Shown here: one piece after another, positions 8,767 to 17,597 of the stretch
Layout of the letters: each line of letters begins with the position of its first letter
How positions within the stretch are numbered: the stretch's first letter is position 1
Origin: AWTP1-13 sp963820375
Lineage (GTDB): Bacteria > Pseudomonadota > Alphaproteobacteria > Rhizobiales > Hyphomicrobiaceae
DNA: 64,000 bases
Reading direction: 5' to 3'
Assembly (NCBI GenBank): GCA_963820375.1
Contig: CAWFZX010000015.1
Coordinates: 62,001-126,000, forward strand
The notes under the pieces: generated by a model
The model's database searches: none
Told to the model about the DNA's origin: nothing
The model's input: the letters and a program-made list of their open reading frames with translations, nothing else
Program-made: the position numbers and the translations under genes

Positions 8767-9759
8767 TCAGCCCTTGGCGAGGCCAGCCGCCTTCATGGCG
8801 GTCCCCATCGCCTTGTTGCCGTCGTCCATGAACTTGGCAAAGCCGGCCCCGTCGGCCCATTTGATGCCAAACCCGCGATTGGCCATGAAATCGCGGAACT
8901 CCGGGGCTTCATTGACTTTTTTCAGCGCCGCGGTCATGGCGCTTGCCACCTCCGCAGGCAGGCCTTTGGCGGCTGCGAACCCACGCCAGGCGCCGGTCGT
9001 ATAATCGATCCCCATGGCTTCCTTCAGGGTCGGCACGTCCGCAAACGCGGGATTGCGCGCGGCCGCCATCACCGCCAGGCTGCGCGCCTTGCCGGCTTCG
9101 ATCAGGGCTCGCGCCTCCGGCACCGAGCACGTGACGATGTCAAGACCGCCTGCGGCAAGATCCTGCATGGCCGGGGCGGCGCCATTGTGCGGCACCCAAG
9201 CGACGTGGTCGGGCTTTAACCCCATGGCGGTTAGCCAGCCGACCAGCGCCAGATGCCAGATGCCGCCTTGGCCCGTACCGGACGCCTTCAGTTTGCCGGC
9301 TGGGGCAGCCTTGATGGCATCGGCCAACTCCTTGACGGTTTTGTGCGGACTGTTGCTGTTGACCTGGATGCCGGGCGGATCCTCGTTCATCAGAGCCAGT
9401 GGCGTGTAGCTGTCGGGTTTGAGCTCGGTCAAACCCTGCCAATGCATCATCGAGATCTCGACCGTGATGATGCCGAGCGTGTAGCCGTCCGGGGCCGCCG
9501 TGGCGATGGCCGAATGGCCGACGACGCCTGAACCACCGGTGCGGTTCACGACGTTGAAAGGTTGCTTCAGGTCCTTCTCCAGGACCGCCGCCACGATGCG
9601 CGCGGTGGCATCGGTGCCGCCGCCGGCGCCCCAGGGGCAAATAATGGTCACTGGCCGGTTCGGCCACGTCTGAGCGCGTGCCGGGCCAACGTCGAGAGCC
9701 GCAAGGCCGCCCAAAGCTCCGCCGCCGATCAGAATATCGCGGCGCGTGTGCCTGCGCAT
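8767..9759 (-). CDS. tctC: Tripartite tricarboxylate transporter, periplasmic substrate-binding protein (TctC/Bug family)
   Basis: A 330-residue exported solute-binding protein. The N terminus has a twin-arginine-like signal (RRHTRRDILIGGGALGG, cleavage near ARAQ). Mature motifs typical of the Bug family follow: RPVTIICPWGAGGGTDATAR, then GSGVVGHSAIA and APDGYTLGI. It captures a carboxylate, identity unknown, for the TctAB permease encoded downstream. ATG 9759 follows a near-perfect AAGGAGGAAA ribosome site, a strong initiation signal consistent with high expression. Confidence 0.93.
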   Translation of the reverse strand: MRRHTRRDILIGGGALGGLAALDVGPARAQTWPNRPVTIICPWGAGGGTDATARIVAAVLEKDLKQPFNVVNRTGGSGVVGHSAIATAAPDGYTLGIITVEISMMHWQGLTELKPDSYTPLALMNEDPPGIQVNSNSPHKTVKELADAIKAAPAGKLKASGTGQGGIWHLALVGWLTAMGLKPDHVAWVPHNGAAPAMQDLAAGGLDIVTCSVPEARALIEAGKARSLAVMAAARNPAFADVPTLKEAMGIDYTTGAWRGFAAAKGLPAEVASAMTAALKKVNEAPEFRDFMANRGFGIKWADGAGFAKFMDDGNKAMGTAMKAAGLAKG

Positions 9760-10045
9760 AACCGGTTTCCTCCTTGTCTTGCTGATTGGGTGCCCGCAAC
9801 CATACAACATTGCACAGCGGCTGCTATGGTCCCGGCTCACGCCGGCAGAAAATGCCACCCCCAGCGGCAGCGCGGTCGGCCAGGCGGTCCCACGGGGAAC
9901 GGTGGCCCTTGTGCTTCCCGATCACGCTGCTGCCGGAATACGCGCCAGATTGTGCGCAAGGTTTCGGCGTCCCCTTGACAGGCCTGCTCGCAGATTTGCC
10001 TATGGGCGCACAGGCAATGGGCGGAAGGGAAAACGGGGGGTGGCC

Positions 10046-11299
10046 ATGCAAGAGCTTCAAAAGGGCCTGGACGGCCTGCAGGCGGGTGCCGACGTGTTGT
10101 TCCTGCTCATCGGCGCGGTGCTGGTTTTTGCCATGCACGGCGGCTTTGCCTTCTTGGAGGCCGGCACGGTGCGCCACAAGAACCAGGTCAACGCACTTTG
10201 TAAGATCCTGGTCGATTTTGCCATCTCCGCGGTCGCTTATTTCTTTCTTGGTTTTGCCATCGCCTACGGCACGACCTTCCTCGCCAGCGCGGAAGCCATC
10301 AGTGGTGGCGCCAAAGGCTTCGATCCGCAAGGCTACACCCTTGTCAAATTCTTCTTTCTGCTGACGTTCGCCGCCGCAACCCCCGCCATTGTCTCGGGCG
10401 GCATCGCCGAACGCGCGCGCTTCCTGCCCCAGTGCGTCGCCACCGGCCTGATCGTCGGACTGTTCTATCCCTTCTTCGAGGGCATTGTCTGGAACAAGAA
10501 CTTCGGTCTGCAGGAGGCCTTCTTCAAAGGTCTGCTGGGCGAGGAGTTTCACGACTTCGCCGGCTCCATCGTCGTGCACGCGGTCGGCGGCTGGATCGGC
10601 TTTTCGGCCGTGCTCATCCTCGGCCCCCGCCTCGGCCGTTACGACGGCAAACGCACCACCGGCATCCCACCCTCTTCGATCCCCTGGCTGGCGATGGGCT
10701 CTTGGCTCCTCTGCATCGGCTGGTTTGGCTTCAATGTCATGAGCGCCCAATCGCTGAAAACCGTCACGGGTCTGGTCGCCATCAACTCGCTGATGGCCAT
10801 GGCCGGCGGCATCATTGCCGCCCTGCTTGCGGGTGACGGCGATCCGGGTTTCATTCACAACGGCGCGCTCGCCGGCCTCGTCGCCGTGTGCGCAGGCTCC
10901 GACGTCATGCATCCGGTCGGTGCGCTGATCGTGGGCGGGGTTGCGGGCTTGATTTTCGTTTATGTCTTTCAGATTGCCACCAGCAGCAAATACAGGCTCG
11001 ACGATGTCCTCGGGGTGTGGCCATTGCACGGTTTGTGCGGACTGTGGGGTGGGATTGCCTGCGGCATCTTCGGGCTCAAGGCGCTGGGTGGCATGGGCGG
11101 CGTCAGCTTCTGGTCCCAGCTGATCGGCAGCATCCTGGGTGCCGGGTTCGGCGCCTTCGCCGGCTACGTGATCTATACCGTCGTCGACATGCTGCTCGGC
11201 CTGCGCCTGACGCCGGAGGAGGAGCAGCGCGGCGCCGACCTGGCCGTCCACAAGATTGGCGCCAATCCGGAAGAGGATGTTCGCATGGGGCGCGTCTAG
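10046..11299 (+). CDS. amt: Ammonium transporter (Amt family, no signal peptide)
   Basis: A 417-residue, 11-helix Amt protein. It starts directly with the first helix after a short cytoplasmic tail (MQELQKGLDGLQAGADVLF), unlike the signal-peptide-bearing paralogue at 19063-20529. Family marks are FAFLEAGTVRHKNQVN, the GFAIAYG helix and two pore histidines (SIVVHAVGG and WPLHGLCG). It conducts ammonium/ammonia inward. ATG 10046 follows a G-rich ribosome site. No glnK is adjacent and no sigma-54 motif was seen upstream, so its control probably differs from that of the glnK-amtB operon 8 kb away. Confidence 0.92.
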   Translation: MQELQKGLDGLQAGADVLFLLIGAVLVFAMHGGFAFLEAGTVRHKNQVNALCKILVDFAISAVAYFFLGFAIAYGTTFLASAEAISGGAKGFDPQGYTLVKFFFLLTFAAATPAIVSGGIAERARFLPQCVATGLIVGLFYPFFEGIVWNKNFGLQEAFFKGLLGEEFHDFAGSIVVHAVGGWIGFSAVLILGPRLGRYDGKRTTGIPPSSIPWLAMGSWLLCIGWFGFNVMSAQSLKTVTGLVAINSLMAMAGGIIAALLAGDGDPGFIHNGALAGLVAVCAGSDVMHPVGALIVGGVAGLIFVYVFQIATSSKYRLDDVLGVWPLHGLCGLWGGIACGIFGLKALGGMGGVSFWSQLIGSILGAGFGAFAGYVIYTVVDMLLGLRLTPEEEQRGADLAVHKIGANPEEDVRMGRV

Positions 11300-11377
11300 G
11301 ACAGTGGCTGCCATCGGCTGGGCGGCCTTGATATTCGCTTCGCCAATGGCGCGATCAGGTCTTAAGCTCGACCCCGA

Positions 11378-11520
11378 AACTCGGCCCAGAACTTGGTCTA
11401 GAAACTTGGTCTAGGAACTTGGCCCAAAAACTTGGCCCAGAGCCTTGGCCCAGAACCTTGGCCCATGCCCAGAACCTTGGCCCAGAACCTTGGCCCAGAA
11501 CCTTGGCCCAAAACCTTGGG
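11378..11520. repeat. Degenerate 13-bp tandem repeat array
   Basis: About ten copies of a 13-bp unit, consensus CCTTGGCCCAGAA, run head to tail. The left copies have diverged (ACTTGGTCTAGAA) and the right copies are nearly identical; one copy near 11460-11470 is partly duplicated. The unit is not a multiple of three and the array is intergenic, 78 nt after amt's stop and about 30 nt before the aminotransferase start. It resembles a minisatellite whose copy number may vary between strains. Confidence 0.9.
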
Positions 11521-11548
11521 CTGACTTGCCCACGTCAGCGGAACCCCC

Positions 11549-12769
11549 ATGCACGCAGCTACCGGCCTCGAAACCCTGGCCCAGGGCGCCGTCCTGTCGC
11601 CGTTCACCCGCATCAACCGCCTGCTGGCTGGCATCGAGCCCGGTCACCAGCAGGTGATCGAGATGACCGCCGGCGATCCGAAAGAGGTGATGCCGGGCTT
11701 TGTCCCCGACAAGCTGGTCGAAGCCAAGCAGCTGCTTTCGACCTATCCCAAGATCCGCGGCTCCGATGATTTGCGCGGCGCCATTGCCGCCTGGCTCGGC
11801 CGCCGCTACGGCATTGCCGACCGCATCGATCCCGCCCGCGAGATCCATCCGCTCAATGGGTCACGTGAAGGTCTGTTCTTTGCCGCCCTGCCCGCGGTCG
11901 GCCGCAAGGCCTTCGAGGGCCGGCCGCTGATGCTGCTGCCCAATCCCTTTTATCAAGCCTATCTCGGGGCCACGCTCGGCACCAATTGTGAGCCCTACTA
12001 CCTCAACGCCACGGCCGCGACCGGCCATTTACCCGACCTTAACGCCCTGGAGCGCGAGCCGGAGACCTTGCGGCGCGTGGCGGCCTTTTATCTTTGCTCC
12101 CCTGCCAACCCGCAGGGGGCCGTCGCCGGTCCGGCCTATTTGCGCAAGGCGCTGGCGCTGGCCCGCGAGTATGATTTCATGCTGTTTCTCGACGAATGTT
12201 ACTCGGAGATCTACGGCGGCGATGCGGCGCCGACCGGGGGCCTAGAGATTGGCGCTGCCACGCCTGAGCGCTACAAAAACCTGATCGTTTTCAATTCCCT
12301 CTCGAAGCGATCGAACCTGCCCGGCATGCGCTCCGGTTTTGCCGCCGGCGACGGCGATTTCCTCGAGACCCTGGCCGAGATCCGCAACCTCACCGCCCCG
12401 CAGATGCCTGGCATCGTCCAGCATGCCTCGGCGGCCGTCTGGTCGGAGGAGCAGCACGTCACCGTCATCCGCCGCGCCTATCGGCTCAAATTCGACATCT
12501 GCGATCAGCTGCTGGGTGGCCGCTTTGGCTACCACCGCCCCGCCGGCGGGTTCTTCCTTTGGCTCGATATGGGGCACATGGGCGGGGCTGAGCAAGCAAC
12601 CTTAACCCTATGGAAACGCTGCGGTGTCAAGGTTACCCCGGGCGTTTACCTGGCGCATGAGGACCGGCACGGCAGCAATCCCGGCCGGGACTATATCCGC
12701 GTTGCACTGGTGCACAATGCGGCCACCATCAGGGAAGCGCTCGAACGGATCGTTGCTGTTTGTGCGTAA
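11549..12769 (+). CDS. Class I/II PLP-dependent aminotransferase (succinyldiaminopimelate aminotransferase-like)
   Basis: A 406-residue fold-type I aminotransferase. Visible marks are NGSREGLFF near residue 103, the NPFYQAY loop, CSPANPQGAV, the FLDECYSEIY aspartate that holds the PLP nitrogen (near 215) and the cofactor lysine in SLSKRSNLPGMRSG (near 253). The family includes DapC-type N-succinyl-LL-diaminopimelate transaminases (lysine and peptidoglycan precursors), and this genomic position beside ftsK is common in alphaproteobacteria. The exact substrate cannot be proved from sequence. The short-period repeat array lies immediately upstream and could affect its expression. Confidence 0.85.
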   Translation: MHAATGLETLAQGAVLSPFTRINRLLAGIEPGHQQVIEMTAGDPKEVMPGFVPDKLVEAKQLLSTYPKIRGSDDLRGAIAAWLGRRYGIADRIDPAREIHPLNGSREGLFFAALPAVGRKAFEGRPLMLLPNPFYQAYLGATLGTNCEPYYLNATAATGHLPDLNALEREPETLRRVAAFYLCSPANPQGAVAGPAYLRKALALAREYDFMLFLDECYSEIYGGDAAPTGGLEIGAATPERYKNLIVFNSLSKRSNLPGMRSGFAAGDGDFLETLAEIRNLTAPQMPGIVQHASAAVWSEEQHVTVIRRAYRLKFDICDQLLGGRFGYHRPAGGFFLWLDMGHMGGAEQATLTLWKRCGVKVTPGVYLAHEDRHGSNPGRDYIRVALVHNAATIREALERIVAVCA

Positions 12770-12784
12770 CCTGTACCTGGTGGC

Positions 12785-15229
12785 ATGGCGTATCAACGGA
12801 TTGATCAGACACCGCTCTTGCCCGCCGCCTTGCGGAACCGGCTCGGGCGCTGGCTGCTGCGAGCCACCGGCTCCAGCGTGCTGTTGGGCTGTGCGGCCTG
12901 CAGCCTCGCGCTCATGACCTGGTCGGCAGCCGATCCCAGTCTTTCGCACGTCACCAATGGCGCAATCCGCAATGTCCTGGGGTCCGTCGGCGCGATCCTC
13001 GCCGACCTGCTGATGCAACTTTTGGGTCTCGCCGGGGTCTTGATCGTGCTGCCGCCCCTGCTTTGGGCCCTGCCCCTCAGCAGCGGCCGGCCCTTGCGCG
13101 GCTGGCGCAGCAAATTCGCCTTGGCCCCCGTCGCCGTGGTGGCGATGGCGGGCGCGCTCTCCGCGCTGCCCACCTCCATCACCTGGACCTTACATCACGG
13201 CAATGGCGGCATGATCGGTGACCTCGCCTTCACCGGGCTGGCGGGAACGCTGGCGCTGCTCAATGCCGACAAGGCCGGGCTGGCGGCCGGCCTCCTGCTG
13301 TTGGCCGGCGGCGTGCTGGCCCTCTTGGGCAGCCTCGGGCTCTCGCAGCACGAATGGCGCCAGATCCTCGCCTACCCTGGGTCGACCAGGCTCGAACGGC
13401 TGACCGGCACCTGGCGCACGCTGGGCCAGTGGCTGCCCACCTTGCCAAAACCGCCCCTGCCCCACCGGTTGGTCAGCATGCGGCAAGAGCCGCCCATGTA
13501 TCGCAACGCCTATCGCAGCGCGGCCACCCGCGCCGGGCCCGACCTGGCCGGGCCGGCCGAGCCGGCGCTGTCGCCGATCGCGGCCACCGCCAGAGCCGAG
13601 GAACCGCTCGAGGAGCCCATCGATCCGAGCAGCCGGGCCATCGCCGAGCGGTTTGCGCCGGCCGGCAAACCGTCGGCGGCACCGTCGCTGAATGAGAGGC
13701 TGCCCCTGCTGGCTCCCGCCCCGCTCGCGCGGGAGCTGCCGACCGAGCCGGCTTTGAGCCGGCCCGGCCCGACCAGCTATCGTCGTCCCCCGCTGGCGAT
13801 CTTGAAGCGGCAACCCGCGCCGAAGGCCAGCGATCAGCTTACACAGTCGGCGCTGCTGGGCCATGCGCGCCTGCTCTCGGACGTGCTTGCCGACTTCGGC
13901 ATCAAGGGCGAAATCAAGGGGGCACATCCCGGTCCCGTCGTGACGTTGTTCGAGTTCGAGCCGGCACGCGGCACCAAGTCGGCCCGCGTCATCGCTTTGG
14001 CCGACGACATCGCTCGTTCGATGAGTGCGGTCTCCGTGCGCGTGGCGGTCGTGCCGGGGCGCAACGTCATCGGCATCGAACTCCCAAACCTGCGCCGCGA
14101 GAAGGTCTATTTGCGCGAACTGGTCGAGACGGAGGCCTTCCGCGATTCCACTGCCAGCCTGCCGCTGGTGCTGGGCAAGAGCATCGGCGGTGCGCCGGTG
14201 TTCGCCGACCTCGCTCGCATGCCCCATCTGCTGGTCGCCGGCACCACCGGCGCGGGCAAGTCGGTGGGCGTCAACGCCATGATTTTGTCGCTGCTCTACC
14301 GGTTGTCGCCGCAGGAATGCCGGTTCCTGATGATCGACCCAAAGATGCTCGAGTTATCGGTCTACAACGGTGTCCCGCATCTCCTCTGCCCTGTCGTCAC
14401 GGACCCGCACAAGGCGGTCACCGCCCTTAACTGGGCGGTGCGCGAGATGGAGCAACGCTACGAGCGGATGTCGAAACTTGGCGTGCGCCATATCGATGCC
14501 TTCAATGCGCGCGTCCGGCATGGCAAGCGACGCGAGCAAGGCGGTGCCGAGGAGGAATTCTCGCCGTTGCCCTACATCGTGGTGGTGGTAGATGAATTCG
14601 CCGATCTGATGCTGGTCGCCGGCAAGGAGATCGAATCGGCCGTGCAGCGATTGGCACAGATGGCCCGCGCCGCCGGCATCCATCTCATCATGGCCACGCA
14701 GCGGCCCTCGGTCGATGTCATCACCGGCACCATCAAGGCCAACTTCCCCACGCGCATCAGTTTCAAGGTTGCCTCGAAGTTCGACAGCCGCACCATTCTC
14801 AACGACCAGGGTGCCGAGCAGCTGCTGGGTCAAGGCGACATGCTGTTTTCGGGCGGCAGCGATCGCCTGATGCGGGTGCACGGCCCGTTTGTGTCGGACG
14901 AGGAGGTTGAGGGCATGGCCGCTTACCTGCGCGAGCAGAGCAAGCCCAGCTATATCCCGGGCATCACCGACCTGCCCGCAGACGACACGGCCGAGCCGCT
15001 CGACGGCGCACCGCAAACCGAGGCGCTTTACGACCGCGCCGTGGGTATTGTCGTGCGCGACGGCAAGCCCTCCATCAGCTACCTGCAGCGGCGTCTGTCC
15101 ATTGGCTATAACCGGGCGGCTAGCCTGATCGAGCGCATGGAACGCGAAGGCGTGATCGGCCCCGCCGCGGACGGCGGCCGCCGCCAAATTCTGTTGGGCC
15201 TGCAAGCGCCAGCTCGGCAGGCACGGTAG
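12785..15229 (+). CDS. ftsK: DNA translocase FtsK
   Basis: An 814-residue protein that pumps chromosome ends across the division septum and activates XerCD recombination at dif. The N-terminal ~190 residues form the four-helix membrane anchor. A proline/alanine-rich linker follows to about 345, shorter than in enteric FtsK. The motor has Walker A GTTGAGKS near residue 486, LMIDPKMLELS and the Walker B region VVVVDEFADLM near 600, with ATQRPSVDVITG after it. The last ~65 residues (YDRAVGIVV...) are the gamma DNA-reading winged helix. It starts 15 nt after the aminotransferase stop and is followed by lolA, a conserved pair. Confidence 0.97.
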   Translation: MAYQRIDQTPLLPAALRNRLGRWLLRATGSSVLLGCAACSLALMTWSAADPSLSHVTNGAIRNVLGSVGAILADLLMQLLGLAGVLIVLPPLLWALPLSSGRPLRGWRSKFALAPVAVVAMAGALSALPTSITWTLHHGNGGMIGDLAFTGLAGTLALLNADKAGLAAGLLLLAGGVLALLGSLGLSQHEWRQILAYPGSTRLERLTGTWRTLGQWLPTLPKPPLPHRLVSMRQEPPMYRNAYRSAATRAGPDLAGPAEPALSPIAATARAEEPLEEPIDPSSRAIAERFAPAGKPSAAPSLNERLPLLAPAPLARELPTEPALSRPGPTSYRRPPLAILKRQPAPKASDQLTQSALLGHARLLSDVLADFGIKGEIKGAHPGPVVTLFEFEPARGTKSARVIALADDIARSMSAVSVRVAVVPGRNVIGIELPNLRREKVYLRELVETEAFRDSTASLPLVLGKSIGGAPVFADLARMPHLLVAGTTGAGKSVGVNAMILSLLYRLSPQECRFLMIDPKMLELSVYNGVPHLLCPVVTDPHKAVTALNWAVREMEQRYERMSKLGVRHIDAFNARVRHGKRREQGGAEEEFSPLPYIVVVVDEFADLMLVAGKEIESAVQRLAQMARAAGIHLIMATQRPSVDVITGTIKANFPTRISFKVASKFDSRTILNDQGAEQLLGQGDMLFSGGSDRLMRVHGPFVSDEEVEGMAAYLREQSKPSYIPGITDLPADDTAEPLDGAPQTEALYDRAVGIVVRDGKPSISYLQRRLSIGYNRAASLIERMEREGVIGPAADGGRRQILLGLQAPARQAR

Positions 15230-15370
15230 CGCTGGCTCCGCAGGCAATCGCTCGGGGCGACCTGCTCTGCGCTTGCTTCGCCCACAATCTTGACCCAATG
15301 TTCGGACAAACGAAGAGATCGGCCGAATCACCCGCGTTGCAAGGACGCGAGGTCGTCTGGGGGAAGCCAA

Positions 15371-16081
15371 ATGAACGCTCCGATTGGCGCGATGCTCGCC
15401 GCACTGGCGATTGCCGTGACCTTTCAGGCCACCTCGGCGCAGGATGCCAGAAAGCCGCCTGCCAACCCCGTTGGCATCCCGACGTGGAACCAAAGCGTAA
15501 CGAAGGACGTGGGCGTGGTCGGCGAGCAGCTCGACAAAAAGCAGATCGAGCTGGTGCAAAAAGTGAACGGCTATTTCAACCAAATGGGCGACATGAAGGG
15601 CCTGTTTGTGCAAACCAATGCCGACAACAAGCGCTCCCGCGGCAAATTTTATGTCAAACGCCCCGGCCGGTTCCGCTTCGACTACGGCGCCCCCAGCAAA
15701 CTCGTGATCATTTCCGATGGCCAATACCTGGCGATCCAGGATATGGACCTGAAGACGGACGACCGCGTCGCCCTCGACAACACCCCCTTTAGGGTTCTGA
15801 TGCGCAAAGATGTCGACCTGTTACGCGATGCTCATGTTCGACAAGTTCAGGACATCGACGATATCATTGTCGTGGCTCTGGAAGACCGCAACGTCGACAA
15901 TCCCGGGCGCATCAAGTTGTTCCTGGCGAAAAAGCCTACACTGGAGCTGAAAGAGTGGATCACGACTGATCCTCAGGGCCTGGATACTCGGATAGAACTG
16001 CACGAAATGGTCAAAGCTGATGACCTTGATCCCAATCTATTCAAGCCATCATTGACTTCGGCCAAAAATATACTGCAGTAG
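15371..16081 (+). CDS. lolA: Outer-membrane lipoprotein carrier protein LolA
   Basis: A 236-residue periplasmic chaperone that carries lipoproteins from the LolCDE complex to the outer membrane. A Sec signal peptide (MNAPIGAMLAALAIAVTF, cleavage near SAQDA) is followed by the LolA beta-barrel: GLFVQTNADNKRSRGKFYVKR, then PGRFRFDYGAPSK. The LolA stretch starts some 50 residues in, after a longer than usual N-terminal extension. ATG 15371 gives the only signal peptide. It lies 141 nt after ftsK on the same strand, as in many alphaproteobacteria. An inverted repeat (16115-16134) follows the stop. Confidence 0.93.
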   Translation: MNAPIGAMLAALAIAVTFQATSAQDARKPPANPVGIPTWNQSVTKDVGVVGEQLDKKQIELVQKVNGYFNQMGDMKGLFVQTNADNKRSRGKFYVKRPGRFRFDYGAPSKLVIISDGQYLAIQDMDLKTDDRVALDNTPFRVLMRKDVDLLRDAHVRQVQDIDDIIVVALEDRNVDNPGRIKLFLAKKPTLELKEWITTDPQGLDTRIELHEMVKADDLDPNLFKPSLTSAKNILQ

Positions 16082-16114
16082 CGACCAGCCCCGGCAAAAA
16101 CGGCCTTCGAATCA

Positions 16115-16134
16115 GATCAAGCAAAAACTTGATC
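16115..16134 (+). other. Inverted repeat downstream of lolA
   Basis: GATCAAG and CTTGATC are exact reverse complements separated by six bases, 34 nt after the lolA stop. There is no following T run, so termination is uncertain; it may protect the lolA mRNA 3' end. Confidence 0.45.
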
Positions 16135-16164
16135 GATATTGAAACATTCCGTAACAATTTCGTG

Positions 16165-16355
16165 ATCGCCCGCGGTTGGATATTGTAAACCGCCCTGCAA
16201 GCGCTATTTGTTGTCCGGAGCGGGCGATGTCGCTCTTCATCGGTAGTGCCCCCCGTCTAGCCGAAAGACATCGCTTGCCGTGCCGGCTTCCCTCCCGGCA
16301 CAATGCGCATAACGCGCTTTTGCGCCCAACTCCTCCCCCGGGGTTGGGCGCTTTT
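16165..16355 (+). ncRNA. Candidate structured small RNA ending in an intrinsic terminator
   Basis: No protein frame fits this stretch, but it holds four strong inverted repeats in one direction. ATCGCCCGC (16165-16173) pairs with 16220-16228. GCGATGTC (16224-16231) pairs with 16267-16274, overlapping and so excluding the first stem. GTGCCGG (16280-16286) pairs with 16295-16301, exposing a CTTCCCTC loop. GCGCCCAAC (16322-16330) pairs with 16343-16351 around a TCCTCCCCC loop, followed by TTTT. Pyrimidine-rich loops resembling an anti-Shine-Dalgarno sequence are typical of alphaproteobacterial trans-acting sRNAs. No promoter could be fixed, so the 5' end is a guess; a lolA 3' UTR product is possible. 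Confidence 0.45.
16322..16355 (+). terminator. Rho-independent terminator
   Basis: A nine-base GC-rich stem (GCGCCCAAC / GTTGGGCGC) with a C-rich loop is followed directly by four T residues on the + strand. It ends the candidate sRNA or the lolA transcript and lies 60 nt before the convergent cyclic-nucleotide-binding gene's stop. Confidence 0.8.
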
Positions 16356-16414
16356 CATTGGCAGAACCGAAAGGCTGCCCTCGCCCTGAGGCGCGCGAGG
16401 GATCTTGGCCGATC

Positions 16415-16957
16415 CTATCCCGGGGCGGCGGGGGTGCCAAGCGTGGACTGAGCCGCCGGCGCGGCAATCGCGCGGACGGACCGCCCGAGGCTGGCGCCCG
16501 GCTTGCGGGCCTGGAGCAGGCTGTCGATCTCGCGCAGTTGCTTGGCCACGGTCAGCAACCGGTTGGTGACGTGCCGCTCGAAGTGTTGCGCCAGGGGCGG
16601 ATCGGCGGCCATCTGGGCCAAGATGCCGACGCGGGTGATCTTCAAACAAAACACGCGCTCGCGCGCAACGATGCTCGACCCATAAGCGTGTTCGATCAGC
16701 ATTGCGAGCTGACCGATGAGTGAGCCGGGCGCCAAGGCCTCGGGCGGCTCCAGCACGCCGGGCTCGGGCAAGCGCTCGGCCGCGCCAGACACCAAGAGAT
16801 AAGCGCCGCTGCCCGCCTCGCCCGCGCGCGTAATGGCATCGCCCGCAGCAAATTTGATGCGCTCGGTGTGGCGGGCCAGCTCTGCGAGCTGCGCCGGCTG
16901 GAGACCCTGAAAGATCGCGACCTGCCGCAACGCTTCGACAATCTGATTGGACGCCAT
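16415..16957 (-). CDS. Cyclic-nucleotide-binding-domain protein without DNA-binding domain
   Basis: A 180-residue protein. Residues ~8-125 match the CAP_ED beta-barrel (IFQGLQPAQLAELARHTERI, AAGDAITRAGEAGSGAYLLVSG, APGSLIGQLAML). The C-terminal third (residues ~130-180) is a helix and a disordered Ala/Pro tail, with no winged helix, so it is not a Crp/Fnr transcription factor. It may sense cNMP or simply mediate protein contacts. Similar stand-alone proteins occur beside ftsK-lolA regions in alphaproteobacteria. It is convergent with the candidate sRNA. Confidence 0.8.
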   Translation of the reverse strand: MASNQIVEALRQVAIFQGLQPAQLAELARHTERIKFAAGDAITRAGEAGSGAYLLVSGAAERLPEPGVLEPPEALAPGSLIGQLAMLIEHAYGSSIVARERVFCLKITRVGILAQMAADPPLAQHFERHVTNRLLTVAKQLREIDSLLQARKPGASLGRSVRAIAAPAAQSTLGTPAAPG

Positions 16958-17303
16958 GCTGCCGACCTTTCACCTCCTAACGCACTCCACCCCCGCTGCG
17001 GAGCCCGCGTAAGGTCGAGCGATTCGGCAGCGCCGGTCCAGAGGGGTGTTGCCGAGGTGTTGACAGGGGAGTATTTCGGCACAACGCGGGGGCGAGAGAA
17101 GCGCAGCCAGGATTTCTGCGGCCGATCGAACGCAAGGAGAGGCGCACGCACGGACCGCCGCGACGCCTAGAGCGTTGGCAAAGGACCCCGAGACCCCAGG
17201 CCGGCCAAGCCCGGTCAGAGAAGGCCAGGGGTTCACGGGTTCGGCGTTGCTAGCGCCGCTGCGGCAAGCCGCCGAAGTCAGGGCCGCGCCGAGGGGGTTG
17301 CGC
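16958..17303. other. 346-bp spacer between divergent genes
   Basis: This lies between the divergently transcribed cyclic-nucleotide-binding gene and the small zinc-ribbon-like gene. It must hold promoters for both, but I could not pick convincing -35/-10 pairs. Open frames here are Arg-rich shadows without ribosome sites. Confidence 0.4.
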
Positions 17304-17534
17304 ATGACCTATCGAGCCATGCCACTGCCGGTCGAAGAGGTGGTCGCCGGCGCTTGGTACTTCGGCTTTGACTGCCTGGCCTGCGATCGCCAGTTTGCCG
17401 TCTTGGAGGACCTGAGCGATGGCCGAAGGCGACTGCATTTCGACGGCGACGCCTTCGTGCAGGCGCTCTGCCCGTATTGCGCCGTTGATGGCCTTTACAG
17501 CGCCAATCAGTTGCAGCAATTCCAAGCGCCTTGA
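17304..17534 (+). CDS. Small zinc-ribbon-like hypothetical protein
   Basis: A 76-residue protein of unknown function. Two cysteine pairs, CLACD near residue 24 and CPYC near 58, are spaced as in a small zinc ribbon. The N terminus (MTYRAMPLPVEEVVAGAWYFG) is followed by FDCLACDRQFAVLED. ATG 17304 is preceded by a GGGGG stretch that could serve as a ribosome site; the frame is open upstream but not protein-like. It is convergent with the response regulator gene, 63 nt away. Confidence 0.6.
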   Translation: MTYRAMPLPVEEVVAGAWYFGFDCLACDRQFAVLEDLSDGRRRLHFDGDAFVQALCPYCAVDGLYSANQLQQFQAP

Positions 17535-17597
17535 AGAATCCACGCTGAGCGTTGCCTGTCGACGGCAATCCCCCGCCGCGCCGGCCCCGCGCACGGC

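Noticed and set aside
11378..11520. CRISPR array
   Set aside because: The units are contiguous 13-mers with no unique spacers and no cas genes nearby.
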